Origin: CAZAMB01 sp964501365
Lineage (GTDB): Bacteria > Planctomycetota > Phycisphaerae > UBA1845
Assembly (NCBI GenBank): GCA_964501365.1
Contig: CAZCST010000014.1
Location: 124,001 to 188,000 of the forward strand
Direction of reading: 5' to 3'
DNA: 64,000 bases
Part shown: positions 1 to 9,414 of the stretch, piece after piece
How the letters are laid out: every line of letters begins with the position of its first letter
How positions within the stretch are numbered: position 1 is the stretch's first letter
The notes under the pieces: generated by a model
The model's input: the letters and a program-made list of their open reading frames with translations, nothing else
Told to the model about the DNA's origin: nothing
Databases searched by the model: none
Made by a program: the position numbers and the translations under genes

Positions 1-563
1 GCGTTCTGCAACGCATCCGCGATGTCTGCTGCGTGCAGGGTGATGGGTGTATCATCGACGCCGACCTGATGGATGCCGCCGGCCTTCCCGATCTGCTGAA
101 GCATGCGATTGAACGCTTCAAACAGACTCCAGATGTCAACGCTTTCAAGGTCGATTTCGTCAGGATTCAACTCGGGCATGGCGGGCTGGCGCTCATGACG
201 CTGCGAGCGTTCGTGGGCCGATTGCTCAAGGCTGCGCGCCGCGTCCTTGAACTTCTTGTATTCCAGGAGCTGTCGCACCAGTGTCGATCGTGGATCGGAA
301 AAATCCTCTTCGTTTTCGTCCACCACCGGCGGACGAGGCAGGAGCACGCGCGATTTGATCTCCATGAGCGTAGCGGCCACGACCAGAAACTCGCCGACGG
401 CTTCCGGGTCAAGCTCCTTCAGCAGGCTGACATACGCAATGTACTGTCCGGTGATTCGGGCGATGGGAATGTCGTAGATGTCCAGCTCTTCGCGCTTGAT
501 AAGGAAAAGCAGCAGGTCGAGCGGCCCGTTGTAGATTTCGAGATCGACTTTGTAGTCTGTCAC
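1..563 (-). CDS. scpA: Segregation and condensation protein A (ScpA), 3' end outside window
   Basis: The reverse strand reads MTDYKVDLEIYNGPLDLLLF and continues open to the window edge for 187 codons. The pattern YNGPLDLLL, followed by LIKREELDIYDIPI and a helical stretch ending MEIKSRVLLPRP, is the hallmark start of ScpA, the kleisin that bridges the SMC heads with ScpB in the chromosome-segregating condensin. The protein acts in the cytoplasm on DNA. The start is a GTG at 561-563, preceded by a good GGAGG ribosome binding site. The C-terminal winged-helix part lies beyond the left edge, so completeness cannot be judged. The next gene upstream, a PEP-CTERM protein, ends 20 bp away on the same strand, but no functional link is expected. 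Confidence 0.9.
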   Translation of the reverse strand, partial: MTDYKVDLEIYNGPLDLLLFLIKREELDIYDIPIARITGQYIAYVSLLKELDPEAVGEFLVVAATLMEIKSRVLLPRPPVVDENEEDFSDPRSTLVRQLLEYKKFKDAARSLEQSAHERSQRHERQPAMPELNPDEIDLESVDIWSLFEAFNRMLQQIGKAGGIHQVGVDDTPITLHAADIADALQN

Positions 564-582
564 GTGCAGAACTCCTCCACAT

Positions 583-1221
583 TTATGCTCTCTTTCGACC
601 GTGCCAGGAAAAAGCAAACGATGTACCTATGGCCAACAGAAAAGCTGTTGTAGGCTCAGGGATTGGTAATCCGTAGATCTCGTACGTTCCTGCGACATTC
701 CAATCCGTCCATAATCCGTCGCCGAACGGATCGCTGCCAGGAGAACGAATATCGACCGTCAGGTCTTCAGTGATACGATCAATCGAGTAGCCCAAGAGGT
801 CTGGTCCAACCGTAGGCACATGAAAAATAAGTCCCGATTCGGATGTTCCCCCCCCTCCCGCTCCGGATCCCTTCGCGCTCCATTGCAAAACAACAATGGA
901 CTGCTCACGTCCATCCGTCAGATAGGTAACAAAGTCAGTAAAACCGGTGTCATCACCGTTGGTAAGGACAGCGGTTACTCGAAATGGGTATGGTGGTTGA
1001 ACTGGAGTGTTCTCAAAAAGCCGACCTGCGATCGCATTGGCGTCGTCGTCGAATATCGCGAGCGTGGGCCAGCGGGACTCAAACACCTCCGGACTACCGA
1101 CAATGATTCCAGGGGTGGGAATGCGCCAGGTAGCGAGCAACTGCGATTCTGGCCCAACCGGTCCGGCGGACGCGGATGCGGCGGACGAAAGCAGGGCGAG
1201 AACGACGAGTGAACGGTTCAC
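583..1221 (-). CDS. PEP-CTERM sorted exported protein
   Basis: This 212-residue protein starts with a signal peptide (MNRSLVVLALLSSAASASAG). It ends with a PEP-CTERM signal: PIPEPTTAFLLAIG, a short hydrophobic helix, then the basic tail HGRKRA. Known PEP-CTERM proteins are exported and cleaved by an exosortase, usually in organisms that make an exopolysaccharide or biofilm. The middle part (about residues 25-185) is beta-rich with no domain I recognise. The start is GTG at 1221, and its GTGA overlaps the stop of the upstream gene, so translation is probably coupled. The signal peptide is nearly identical to that of the neighbour, which points to an old tandem duplication. No exosortase gene is visible in the window. 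Confidence 0.85.
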   Translation of the reverse strand: MNRSLVVLALLSSAASASAGPVGPESQLLATWRIPTPGIIVGSPEVFESRWPTLAIFDDDANAIAGRLFENTPVQPPYPFRVTAVLTNGDDTGFTDFVTYLTDGREQSIVVLQWSAKGSGAGGGGTSESGLIFHVPTVGPDLLGYSIDRITEDLTVDIRSPGSDPFGDGLWTDWNVAGTYEIYGLPIPEPTTAFLLAIGTSFAFSWHGRKRA

Positions 1222-1817
1222 AGTAGGACCTCTATGTCAGAATTTCTTCGTTGGAATGTGGGGCCGAGAATCGCGATGAGCCCTCCCGAAATGCAAAACA
1301 AAGTACTTGGTTCTGGGACAGGCGTACCGTAGAACTCATAGGTCAATGAGTAATTGACGCTCAATCCTTCCAGACCTAACAGTTGGAACGGTGTAAAGTG
1401 CACGTCATGAACATTGAGTCGAATTAGTGTCAACTCGTATCCAATGAAACCCGGCAAGCCGCTAAACAGCGCGGATTCGAGGTTGGGGGAAAGTACTCCG
1501 CCACTCTCCCAAAAAACACCATCCTTCAGGATGTCGTCGCTTCCGTTGGTGAGTAAGCTTGCGAACGTGGAAAAATCTGGTTCCGAATCGGGCGTGAAAT
1601 CAACAATTCCGGTTCCTCCCTCTCCCCAGAACAATGTCTCTCCGATTTGCGCATAGGATTCCGCTCCTTCGATCTCAAGGACGAACGCGACGCTCGGGTC
1701 CGCCGGCGCACTTCCTGGGCCATGCAGATGGCCGTCAAAAGATCCTAGCAGCGCCGGTCCAGCGGATGCGATTGACGCGGATGAAAGCAGTGCCAGAACG
1801 ACGAGTAAACGTTTCAT
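1218..1817 (-). CDS. PEP-CTERM sorted exported protein, first gene of a pair
   Basis: The 199-residue product has a signal peptide (MKRLLVVLALLSSASIASAG), a beta-rich body and a C-terminal PVPEPSTLFCISGGLIAIL sorting motif followed by a basic QRR. Unlike typical members, eight extra residues (NSDIEVLL) follow the basic cluster, running into the start of the downstream paralogue. The ATG at 1817 has a GGAGG-like site (tggaggtcca) just upstream. Transcription runs leftward into the second PEP-CTERM gene. The role is presumably a surface or matrix component; the body gives no enzymatic motif. The 257 bp between this gene and trpS shows no other gene and should hold the promoter. Confidence 0.84.
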   Translation of the reverse strand: MKRLLVVLALLSSASIASAGPALLGSFDGHLHGPGSAPADPSVAFVLEIEGAESYAQIGETLFWGEGGTGIVDFTPDSEPDFSTFASLLTNGSDDILKDGVFWESGGVLSPNLESALFSGLPGFIGYELTLIRLNVHDVHFTPFQLLGLEGLSVNYSLTYEFYGTPVPEPSTLFCISGGLIAILGPTFQRRNSDIEVLL

Positions 1818-2074
1818 AGTTGGACCTCCATGTCAGACTTCTTGATGAGTTGAAGAGTGCGACGCACCGCCAGGATTCCTAGCCAGACAAGTCCGCACCC
1901 CCAAACCGCATACAGGCACCTCGACTCAACACACGAGGGAAGCGGTCCCTATGATTTGCCTGGTTATGGTTCAGATTCTTTCACCATCGGGCCACCACCT
2001 TCACCCGCGCCAACGCCTTTGCATCATACCACAACTTGACGTGTAACGTAAAAAGGCTGTGGGGGTTGGGCAGT

Positions 2075-3058
2075 TCATTCATGCGTCCCTTTTGCGGTCA
2101 CAATCCCGCATGCATCACGGACTTCCGCCATGACCTGCCGGGCGGTCGCCCGTGCCTGCTTTCCGGCCGTGGCCAGAATATCTTCGACGGTATCCAAGTC
2201 CCCGGCAAGCGCGGCGCGGCGGTCGCGGGCTGGGCCGAGCAGACGTTCAACAACATCGGCAAGCTGCGTCTTGGCATCCCCATACCCCATGCCGCCCTTG
2301 AGATAGCGTTCGCGCAAGGCAGCAGTCTCCTCCGGAGTCGCCATGAGTTTGTAGAGCAAAAACACGGTGCAGGTGTCGGGATTCTTCGGCGCTTCCACCG
2401 GAGTACTGTCAGTTTTGATACCCATGATTCGTTTTCGGGTGTCTTTTTGTGAATCAAAGAGATTTATCGCATTACCGTAGCTTTTCGACATCTTCTGGCC
2501 ATCAATTCCCGGCACGATCAGCGCTTCGTTCAGTTTGGCCTCTGGACGCTTAAGCACCTCGCGTTCGTAGGTCTCGTTGAAGTGGGTGGCCATGTCCTGA
2601 GCCATTTCGATGTGCTGAAGCTGGTCCTTGCCGACAGGCACTAGATCACTGCGATAAATGAGAATGTCGGCGGCCATGAGCAATGGATAGCTGAACAGCC
2701 CCATCGACGCGGCAATCCCCTTGGCGACCTTGTCCTTGTATGAAGTCGCCCGTTCGAGGAGTCCTTTGCCGGTGACGGTGCTGAGAATCCATGACAGTTC
2801 CGTCACTTCTGGAACGTCGCTTTGGCGAAAAAGCCTGGCCTTGCCGGGGTCCAGGCCCAGGGCCAGGTAGTCGAGCGCGACATCCAGCGTGTACTGCCGC
2901 ACGAGCGCGGGGTCCTTAACGGTATTGAGCGAATGGAAGTTTGCGATGAAGAAGTAGCAATCGTGGGATTCCTGGAGCTCGATATGCTGCTTCATGGCTC
3001 CGAGGTAGTTGCCCAGGTGCAGCTTGCCACTGGATTGAATTCCGGAGAGTACGCGCAT
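2075..3058 (-). CDS. trpS: Tryptophan--tRNA ligase
   Basis: The 327-residue protein charges tRNA(Trp) with tryptophan in the cytoplasm. Both class I synthetase signatures are present: HLGN at residues 14-17 within MRVLSGIQSSGKLHLGN, and KMSKSYGN near residue 190. The conserved AGDxQ/HIE-type segment is seen as GKDQLQHIEMAQDMATHFN, which is the TrpRS variant. Length and motif spacing match bacterial TrpRS. An in-frame ATG two codons upstream (3064) is possible, but the family normally begins MRVLSG or MKRVLSG, so I chose 3058. Neither start has a clear Shine-Dalgarno sequence. The gene is a stand-alone unit, divergent from the large surface-protein gene. Confidence 0.96.
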   Translation of the reverse strand: MRVLSGIQSSGKLHLGNYLGAMKQHIELQESHDCYFFIANFHSLNTVKDPALVRQYTLDVALDYLALGLDPGKARLFRQSDVPEVTELSWILSTVTGKGLLERATSYKDKVAKGIAASMGLFSYPLLMAADILIYRSDLVPVGKDQLQHIEMAQDMATHFNETYEREVLKRPEAKLNEALIVPGIDGQKMSKSYGNAINLFDSQKDTRKRIMGIKTDSTPVEAPKNPDTCTVFLLYKLMATPEETAALRERYLKGGMGYGDAKTQLADVVERLLGPARDRRAALAGDLDTVEDILATAGKQARATARQVMAEVRDACGIVTAKGTHE

Positions 3059-3502
3059 GTGCATTACTTAAACGGAGGGAGCACAAAAGTCCAAACGTCC
3101 AAGAATCCTTGCTGCCGTACGGAACCATCGGACCGGGTTACAGCCACGCATCTGAATCATTTGAACTCTCAGTTCGATTTCACGCGAATCATAAAGGCAC
3201 GATTACCTTTTTCGTGCAGAGGGGCGCAGATGAAAAGATCATTCACGCAATGCGAATCGTGATTCTTGCTGCACCCTGTCGCGACGAGGGCAAATGGGCC
3301 GAAATAGGCGATGGTCGAAATCCCTATGCCAGTTCGGTGATCGCGTGTAAAGGGGATTTGGGATGCTCTTACATCAGGGCCCAGGCTCGCAAATTCCCAT
3401 AACAAAGTCAAAGAAGGCTTGGGATGCGCCTAGCAATATGTTAGATTGGCTTTCTGCTTCGTAGCAGCGCCAGTCGTTGTGATTTCGTGGGAGGGGAATC
3501 CT
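3059..3502. other. Intergenic region between divergent trpS and surface-protein gene
   Basis: These 444 bases hold no reading frame that looks like a protein; the short open frames on both strands have no start context or conserved pattern. The region should carry the promoters of trpS (leftward) and of the large surface protein (rightward). I see no strong -35/-10 pair or terminator. Confidence 0.5.
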
Positions 3503-6500
3503 GTGCGGAAATTACTTCCAGCCATGGCTGGCTTGGTCTTGGGTGTGGCCATACCGAGTTCTTTTGCAGCAAGCGTCGGTACGGCATTCACATATCAGGG
3601 GGTTCTGGAAAACCCGCCCGGCAACCCACTCAACGACACTTGTGCGCTTGAGTTTGCATTGTGCGACGATGCGGTGGCCGCTTGTTCGCCGGGGACCGTG
3701 TCGAGCCATCCGGGAATCAGTGTAACGGACGGTGCATTCACCGTCCCGAATGTGGACTTCGGTCCCGGCGCATTGAACGGCCAGGCCCGCTGGATGACCA
3801 TTCGTGTGAAATGCACGGGCGACGCCGCGTTCGTCACGCTATCGCCCCGAGTTGAGTTGAAACCCGCGCCGTATGCGCTCGCACTTCCGGGCCTTCAAAC
3901 GCAACAAAATCCCACCAGTCCCAACATCGTGGCCGGGCTTCACGAAAACACAGTAACAGCTGGCGTATTTGGTGCGACGATTGCGGGCGGAGGGCTGACG
4001 GGAACTGAAATCAATCGCGTGACGGACAGCTTTGGAACCATCGGCGGCGGAGCCAACAACCGTGCAGGAGACAACACGGGAACTGTAAACGATCAACCAT
4101 GGGCGACGGTCGGGGGAGGCAAGAGCAACGTCGCCAGCGGAAACGTATCAACCGTTGGCGGAGGTAGTGACAACGTCGCAAGCAATGCAGCGACCACAGT
4201 CGCAGGAGGGCAACGAAATACCGCGGCGGGAATTTTTGCCACTGTGACCGGCGGCATAAACAACACAGCAGCACAATCATCCTCAACGGTCGGCGGCGGC
4301 AACGCCAACACGGCCGACGGAAATTATTCCACGGTAGGGGGAGGACAGGACAACACCGCATCCGGGCAGCACTGCACCATCGGCGGCGGCGGCGAAAATA
4401 GTGCCAGCGGCGATGCCATAACCATTGGTGGGGGTCAAAATAATCAAGCGCAGAATGCCTACGCAACGGTCGCGGGTGGCGTCGGTAATATCGCAAATCA
4501 GGACTCGGCTACTGTCGGCGGCGGCAACGGAAACACCGCCTCCGGTGACGGGTCAGTGGTCCCTGGGGGCGATTCAAATGAAGCGGGGGGGACGACGAGT
4601 TTTGCGGCAGGTCACCGCGCCAAAGTGCGAAATGCAACCCAATCGGGTGACGGCGACGGCGATCAGGGCACATTTGTCTGGGCCGACAGTACCAATGCCG
4701 ACTTCGCATCTACCGGGCCAAACCAATTCTTAATTCGCTCGGCGGGCGGCGTAGGTATCAATACAAACGCTCCGACAGCCGCCTTGACGGTTGGCGGTAC
4801 GGCCGGTGTCGATGGAATTCGTTTTCCTGACGGCACTTTGCAAACCACGGCGAGCGTGCCGGGGCCTGATGGGTACTCGCTCGATGCCGCGGATGGAAGC
4901 CCTGCCGATGCCTTGTACGTGGACGACGGCGGCAACGTCGGAATCGGGACTATTACTCCCCAAGAGCAGTTGGATGTAAACGGCAACCTACGCGTCGCTG
5001 GCACCATCGCAGCGGGCGCCACGATTACCATTGACGGAAACACACGACAGATCAATTCGTTTGGCGTACTGGGAATTTCCGCAGTCGGTGGTGTGGGAAT
5101 TGGAACGAACAACCCCACGGCAGCGTTGCATGTTGCAGGCACCCCGGGCGTTGATGGTATTCGTTTTCCTGACGGCACACTGCAAACAACTGCTGCGGGT
5201 CCCGGCGGAGGGGGAGATTCCTATTCGCTCGATGCGTCAGACGGCGATCCGGTTGATGCGTTGCTCGTTGACGGCGATGGAAAAGTGGGAATCGGGACGA
5301 TAACTCCGACGCACAATCTCGATGTCGTTGGCGACATCCATGCCAGCGCGGCCATTTCGAGCGGCAATACGATTGTCGTTGATGGAAACGCGAGGACGAT
5401 TACCTCGGACGCCGCTTTGGGTCTCATCGCACCGGGCGGAGTGGGCATTGGTACCGATGAACCGACTGTCGCCCTGGATGTTGTCGGAGCGGCACGGGTC
5501 GAAACGCTGCAAATATTCGGCGGTACCTCGGTAACACAACCCATTACCGGCTGGGGAAGCAATGCAGCTGGCCAGATCAGCGTCCCGTCAGGATCGTTTA
5601 CCAAAATAGCAACCGGCTCCAATCATAGCATTGGAATTCGCACCGATGGCACTTTGGCGGGCTGGGGGAACAATTCATCCGGACAGATCAACGTCCCTGC
5701 CGGTATTTTTTCGGAGATTTCAGCAGGTTCCAATTTCAGCCTGGGGCTTCGGCAGGATGGATCGTTGGCAGCCTGGGGATCCAATAGCAGCGGACAGCTC
5801 AATGTTCCGACGGGGACGTTCATCGCTGTTTCAGCGGGCTGGAATCATGGCGTGGCCATTCGCAGCGACGGCACACTTGCCGCATGGGGAAGCAACACGC
5901 AGGGTCAGACAAACGTTCCGACCGGTACCTACCAGAAAATCTCAGCCGGCGCGTTCCACAATCTCGCCATACGCACGGCCGGGACGCTCGTCGCGTGGGG
6001 GAATAACACCTACGGCCAAACAAACGTTCCGACCGGAAAATTCGAGGCCATCGCGGCGGGGCTCTACTTCAGCTTGGGAATTCGTGACAACGGAACGCTT
6101 GCCGGCTGGGGAATCAACGACACCGGCCAGATCAATGTCCCGCAGGGGGGCGTCTATTATGACGTAGCCGCCGCCGGAACCGTATCGTTTCCGCTGATCC
6201 AGGGATTTGGTGTGGCCGTTCGCAGCGATCACGCGCTGGTGGCGTGGGGAGACAATACGTACGGCCAACTCAACGTGCCTGTCGGACAGTTTGTGTCCGT
6301 AGTCGCTGGTGAACATCATGCTCTGGCCATCGGTATAGATCCGTCTCCAGATATTGCTCTCCAACTAACCGCCGATTCTGCCGTCAAACCGGGATCGGAT
6401 CGTTGGACCATCTTTTCCGACAAACGCCTCAAGACAGAGATCGAACCACTGCAAGGCGCACTCGACAAACTGCTTGCACTTCAAGGCCGGACCTTTCGCT

Positions 6501-6793
6501 GGCGCGATCCTGCGACGCAGGGCGGGCGGTACGACGTTGAGATGGGGTTGATTGCCGATGATGTGCAACGTGTGTTTCCCCAATGGGTACGCACAGCCCC
6601 TAACGGATACAAGACGCTCACAGTGAGTGGATTCGAAGCATTGACTGCGGAAGCCCTGCGCGAGCTGCGTGCGGAAAAGGATCACGAGCTTGGTGAAAAG
6701 GAACGCGAGATTCAAAACCTCAAATCGGAGATTTCCGATTTGAGAGAAATGGTGGAAGCGTTGGCGGCGCAGCAGAACCAGGGTGGAAAATGA
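3503..6793 (+). CDS. Mosaic surface protein: YadA-like head repeats, RCC1-like repeats, S74 intramolecular chaperone
   Basis: The 1096-residue product starts at GTG 3503 after a GGGAGGGG site, with signal peptide VRKLLPAMAGLVLGVAIPSS. Residues ~150-400 carry many ~14-residue repeats of the type VGGGxxNxAxGxxST, as in trimeric autotransporter heads. Residues ~415-670 have three copies of an NPTAALxVxGxxGVDGIRFPDGTLQT-like block, typical of phage-tail-like fibres. Residues ~680-950 contain about eight copies of GWGxNxxGQxNVPxGxF, an RCC1-like propeller pattern. Near residue 970, SDKRLKTEIEPL begins a peptidase S74 chaperone domain with the matching GLIADDVQRVFP and a terminal coiled coil (to 1096). 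S74 domains trimerise fibres and cut themselves off before the Ser; the Ser and Lys of SDKRLK keep the spacing of the known catalytic dyad. It is followed by a gene overlapping by ATGA. Confidence 0.85.
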   Translation: MRKLLPAMAGLVLGVAIPSSFAASVGTAFTYQGVLENPPGNPLNDTCALEFALCDDAVAACSPGTVSSHPGISVTDGAFTVPNVDFGPGALNGQARWMTIRVKCTGDAAFVTLSPRVELKPAPYALALPGLQTQQNPTSPNIVAGLHENTVTAGVFGATIAGGGLTGTEINRVTDSFGTIGGGANNRAGDNTGTVNDQPWATVGGGKSNVASGNVSTVGGGSDNVASNAATTVAGGQRNTAAGIFATVTGGINNTAAQSSSTVGGGNANTADGNYSTVGGGQDNTASGQHCTIGGGGENSASGDAITIGGGQNNQAQNAYATVAGGVGNIANQDSATVGGGNGNTASGDGSVVPGGDSNEAGGTTSFAAGHRAKVRNATQSGDGDGDQGTFVWADSTNADFASTGPNQFLIRSAGGVGINTNAPTAALTVGGTAGVDGIRFPDGTLQTTASVPGPDGYSLDAADGSPADALYVDDGGNVGIGTITPQEQLDVNGNLRVAGTIAAGATITIDGNTRQINSFGVLGISAVGGVGIGTNNPTAALHVAGTPGVDGIRFPDGTLQTTAAGPGGGGDSYSLDASDGDPVDALLVDGDGKVGIGTITPTHNLDVVGDIHASAAISSGNTIVVDGNARTITSDAALGLIAPGGVGIGTDEPTVALDVVGAARVETLQIFGGTSVTQPITGWGSNAAGQISVPSGSFTKIATGSNHSIGIRTDGTLAGWGNNSSGQINVPAGIFSEISAGSNFSLGLRQDGSLAAWGSNSSGQLNVPTGTFIAVSAGWNHGVAIRSDGTLAAWGSNTQGQTNVPTGTYQKISAGAFHNLAIRTAGTLVAWGNNTYGQTNVPTGKFEAIAAGLYFSLGIRDNGTLAGWGINDTGQINVPQGGVYYDVAAAGTVSFPLIQGFGVAVRSDHALVAWGDNTYGQLNVPVGQFVSVVAGEHHALAIGIDPSPDIALQLTADSAVKPGSDRWTIFSDKRLKTEIEPLQGALDKLLALQGRTFRWRDPATQGGRYDVEMGLIADDVQRVFPQWVRTAPNGYKTLTVSGFEALTAEALRELRAEKDHELGEKEREIQNLKSEISDLREMVEALAAQQNQGGK

Positions 6794-7797
6794 GACGCAG
6801 ATTGTTGATTGTCGATCGGCTATTACCGATCCTGACCGACTTGCGTGAACCAAACGTCGTGACTCAGAACTGCCTTGTATTGAGTGGCTTATTGGCCGCA
6901 ATGTTCATTTCCGGAATCGCGAATGCGCAGAGCGGTGGCGGATATGTCGTCAAGAAGAGCACGATAGACGGGGGCGGAGTTACGTTTCATACCGGCGGCT
7001 CTTATCGACTTGGAGGGACCGTCGGCCAGCCCGATGCAGGCGAGTATGCCGGAGGCAGTTACCGACTCTCCGGCGGCTTCTGGGGACCAACGGAAGCGAC
7101 GCCGTGCCCCATTCCCGGTCCCGACCCCAGCCCACAATCGAAATCCCGATTTATCTCCTTTGTTGCGCCCGCCTGCCTCGTGTCGCCGGGAGGAGAAAGT
7201 GCGCTGCGCGTGAAGCTCGTGTCGTTACACCATGTCGTGCCGCCCTATACGGGCGGAACATCCGTACCGTTTTCGAGTTTTGAAGGTCAGGTGCGGTGGG
7301 TCGGTCCGCCTGCCATCTATGTAGAGTCAAATGCATCGGGTACGCCATTTTATTCTTCAAGCCTGCAGTGCACTCCGTACTACCAGGACTGGAGCACGGT
7401 GGGATTGTTGCACGTGACCGGAAGTGCGATTGTTCCGAGCTCGGTCTATGAGGTGGAAAACCTGGCAGCCAGCTGCGAAGGGAATGAAGCGAACTGTGCA
7501 GCCGCGTCCAGTCCACTCTCGATTCACACGGCACGGTGGGGTGACGTGGCCATCCCCTACAACCCCCCCAGCCTGACGGTTCAACCAGACTTTGGCGATG
7601 TGTCGGCGTTGGTCAACAAATTCAAAGACACGCCCGGCGCGCCGATCAAGGCAAGAGCGCTGCTGGTTGGGGAAGATTCGTTTGGAAACATCACGCCTGC
7701 CATCATGAACGTGAACTTCGGATTTACGCACATCGCAGCGTGCGTGGATGCCTTCAAAGGCAAACCCTACCCGCATATTGTTGAATCGTGCCCGTAG
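6790..7797 (+). CDS. Exported protein of unknown function coupled to the mosaic surface protein
   Basis: The ATG at 6790 overlaps the preceding stop as ATGA, so the two genes are translationally coupled. The N-terminus is long; the signal-peptide core is VLSGLLAAMFISGIANAQ, ending near residue 47. The mature start reads SGGGYVVKKSTIDGGG, followed by two GGSYRLGG/GGSYRLSGGFWGP repeats. This pattern recurs in my memory in exported proteins of planctomycetes and related bacteria, with no known function. The rest (residues ~100-335) is beta-rich with several cysteines and no catalytic motif. Context suggests a partner, anchor or carrier of the large S74 protein, which is inference. A later GTG at about 6859 would give a more ordinary signal peptide, but it lacks a ribosome binding site. 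Confidence 0.75.
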   Translation: MRRRLLIVDRLLPILTDLREPNVVTQNCLVLSGLLAAMFISGIANAQSGGGYVVKKSTIDGGGVTFHTGGSYRLGGTVGQPDAGEYAGGSYRLSGGFWGPTEATPCPIPGPDPSPQSKSRFISFVAPACLVSPGGESALRVKLVSLHHVVPPYTGGTSVPFSSFEGQVRWVGPPAIYVESNASGTPFYSSSLQCTPYYQDWSTVGLLHVTGSAIVPSSVYEVENLAASCEGNEANCAAASSPLSIHTARWGDVAIPYNPPSLTVQPDFGDVSALVNKFKDTPGAPIKARALLVGEDSFGNITPAIMNVNFGFTHIAACVDAFKGKPYPHIVESCP

Positions 7798-7806
7798 ATC
7801 ACAGCC

Positions 7807-9414
7807 TCATCCAATTCGAGCGGCGAGCATGGTGATGTCATCGCTTTGTTCTGCACCAGCGGCGAACGCTGTAACCTGCTTGCGGATTTGCTTGACTAGC
7901 GCGCCCGGGTTGAGGTCGCCGCGCTGCAACAGCCCATCGCGCAGGCGCTCCATGCCGAATGCTTCTCCTGCAGGATTCCAAGCCTCGACAATCCCATCCG
8001 TATAGCAGAAAAACAGGTACGGCGCGGCGCCAAGTTGAGTTGTTTTTGTCAGATACGTTGTTTCCGAAGCCACCCCCAGCGGGAATCCGGGCTCTACTTC
8101 GACTTCACACAATTCACCCTTCGTGTCGTCGGCGAGCAGGGGTGGCCAGTGACCGGCGCAGGCAACGGCAATGGTCCGGGCTTTGGGATCGATCAAGGCC
8201 AGCACACACGTGACAATTCGTGAGCGATGGGTCTGGCAGCAGATAAACTCGTTCCAGCGAGCCAGCAGCCTGCCGGGGTCGTCGCTTTCATTGATGGTGG
8301 CCCGGACGACAGCCTGCAAATTGGCCATCTGGATCGCGGCGGGGGCGCCTTCGCCGGTCACGTCGGCGACAAAGCACCACACGCGGCCATCAGGGCGCTC
8401 AATCACGTCATAATAGTCGCCGCTGACGCGACGGCCGGGATCGTTGAGTGCGGCGATGCGCAATTCGTTGGTGTTGGGCAGCGTCTTGGGAAAGAGGCCA
8501 TTTTGAATGTTGCGGGCCAGGTCAAGATCGTGCTGGAGCGCGACCATTTGTTTCTGGTCCTCAAGAAGCTGGGCATTGATGAGGCCGATGGAAATCTGCC
8601 GCGCGATGGCGGCAAAGAAGTCAATGTCCTCGGTCGCATACGACGTCGATGTTGAGGTGCGATCACCATAGATGATCCCGATGGTGGATTCACCCTGTAC
8701 AAGCGGAACGCACATGGCCGAGCGGATGCCGTGCTGTACCATGCTGACGGTGGGGTCGGAGGCGGCTTGACCGGAAGTAAAAATGGCACGTTCGCCGTGT
8801 TCCAGGGCACGGTTTAGCAGCGTGCGGCTGATGGTGAGTTCGCCCTCTGCGCCTCTGAGATTTCGCACAATGGGCCAGTCGAGCACGCGCTGGTTACGGC
8901 GACGAATGCCGATGGCGCCGCGTTCAAAATGCAACATTTCACAGCAGATGTTCATCGCGTTGTCGAGCAGCGCGTCCCGATCCTGCAGCGTGGTGAGGCG
9001 GTCGCTGAGTTCGTACAGGGTTTCGAGGCGGCGTTGCGATAGCAGCAGGCGTTGTTCCTGCGGAGCGTAGCGCGTGGCGCGGCTGGCGCTGGGGTCGTCG
9101 GAAAGGACGACGGATGGAATGGAAACCGGTTCTTCCTGATACACCGCCAGAACGGAACCCATGAGTACGCGGTCGCCGGATTTAAGCTGTGAATTCTTGC
9201 AGGGAACGTCGTTGACCAGCGTACCGTTCTTGCTGCCGAGGTCTTCCACGAAAAACCCGCCGTCAATGGGCGTGATTCGCGCGTGTCGGCGCGACGTACT
9301 GGGGTCGTCAATGGGAATGTCACAGGAGGCGTCGCGGCCCAGCACGACGGGCGTTGCGGGAAGCAGCTTGCGGAGTACACGTCCGTCGGTAAGTGTGATT
9401 ACGAGTTCAGGCAA
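7807..9414 (-). CDS. FHA-GAF-SpoIIE-type PP2C serine phosphatase
   Basis: The 535-residue soluble protein has three domains. Residues ~1-95 form an FHA domain (GRDASCDIPIDDPSTSRRHA, then SKNGTLVN), which binds phosphothreonine peptides. Residues ~130-300 form a GAF domain, a sensor of small ligands. Residues ~310-535 form a PP2C/SpoIIE phosphatase with SGDYYDV near 330, VADVTGEGAPAA near 350 and SDDITMLAARIG at the end; the metal-binding Asp residues are retained. Such proteins usually dephosphorylate anti-sigma-factor antagonists or act with Ser/Thr kinases. No partner kinase or anti-sigma gene is next to it. It converges with the preceding gene (10 bp apart) and diverges from the pilus operon. 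Confidence 0.93.
   Translation of the reverse strand: MPELVITLTDGRVLRKLLPATPVVLGRDASCDIPIDDPSTSRRHARITPIDGGFFVEDLGSKNGTLVNDVPCKNSQLKSGDRVLMGSVLAVYQEEPVSIPSVVLSDDPSASRATRYAPQEQRLLLSQRRLETLYELSDRLTTLQDRDALLDNAMNICCEMLHFERGAIGIRRRNQRVLDWPIVRNLRGAEGELTISRTLLNRALEHGERAIFTSGQAASDPTVSMVQHGIRSAMCVPLVQGESTIGIIYGDRTSTSTSYATEDIDFFAAIARQISIGLINAQLLEDQKQMVALQHDLDLARNIQNGLFPKTLPNTNELRIAALNDPGRRVSGDYYDVIERPDGRVWCFVADVTGEGAPAAIQMANLQAVVRATINESDDPGRLLARWNEFICCQTHRSRIVTCVLALIDPKARTIAVACAGHWPPLLADDTKGELCEVEVEPGFPLGVASETTYLTKTTQLGAAPYLFFCYTDGIVEAWNPAGEAFGMERLRDGLLQRGDLNPGALVKQIRKQVTAFAAGAEQSDDITMLAARIG

Noticed and set aside
1857..2039. 60-codon frame between the PEP-CTERM pair and trpS
   Set aside because: Composition is Pro/His/Thr-rich, it has no ribosome binding site and it lies in the expected promoter region.
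4000..4620. Repetitive DNA that could be mistaken for a tandem array or CRISPR
   Set aside because: The repeat units vary in sequence, have no spacers and translate to regular VGGGxxNxAxG protein repeats, so they are coding.
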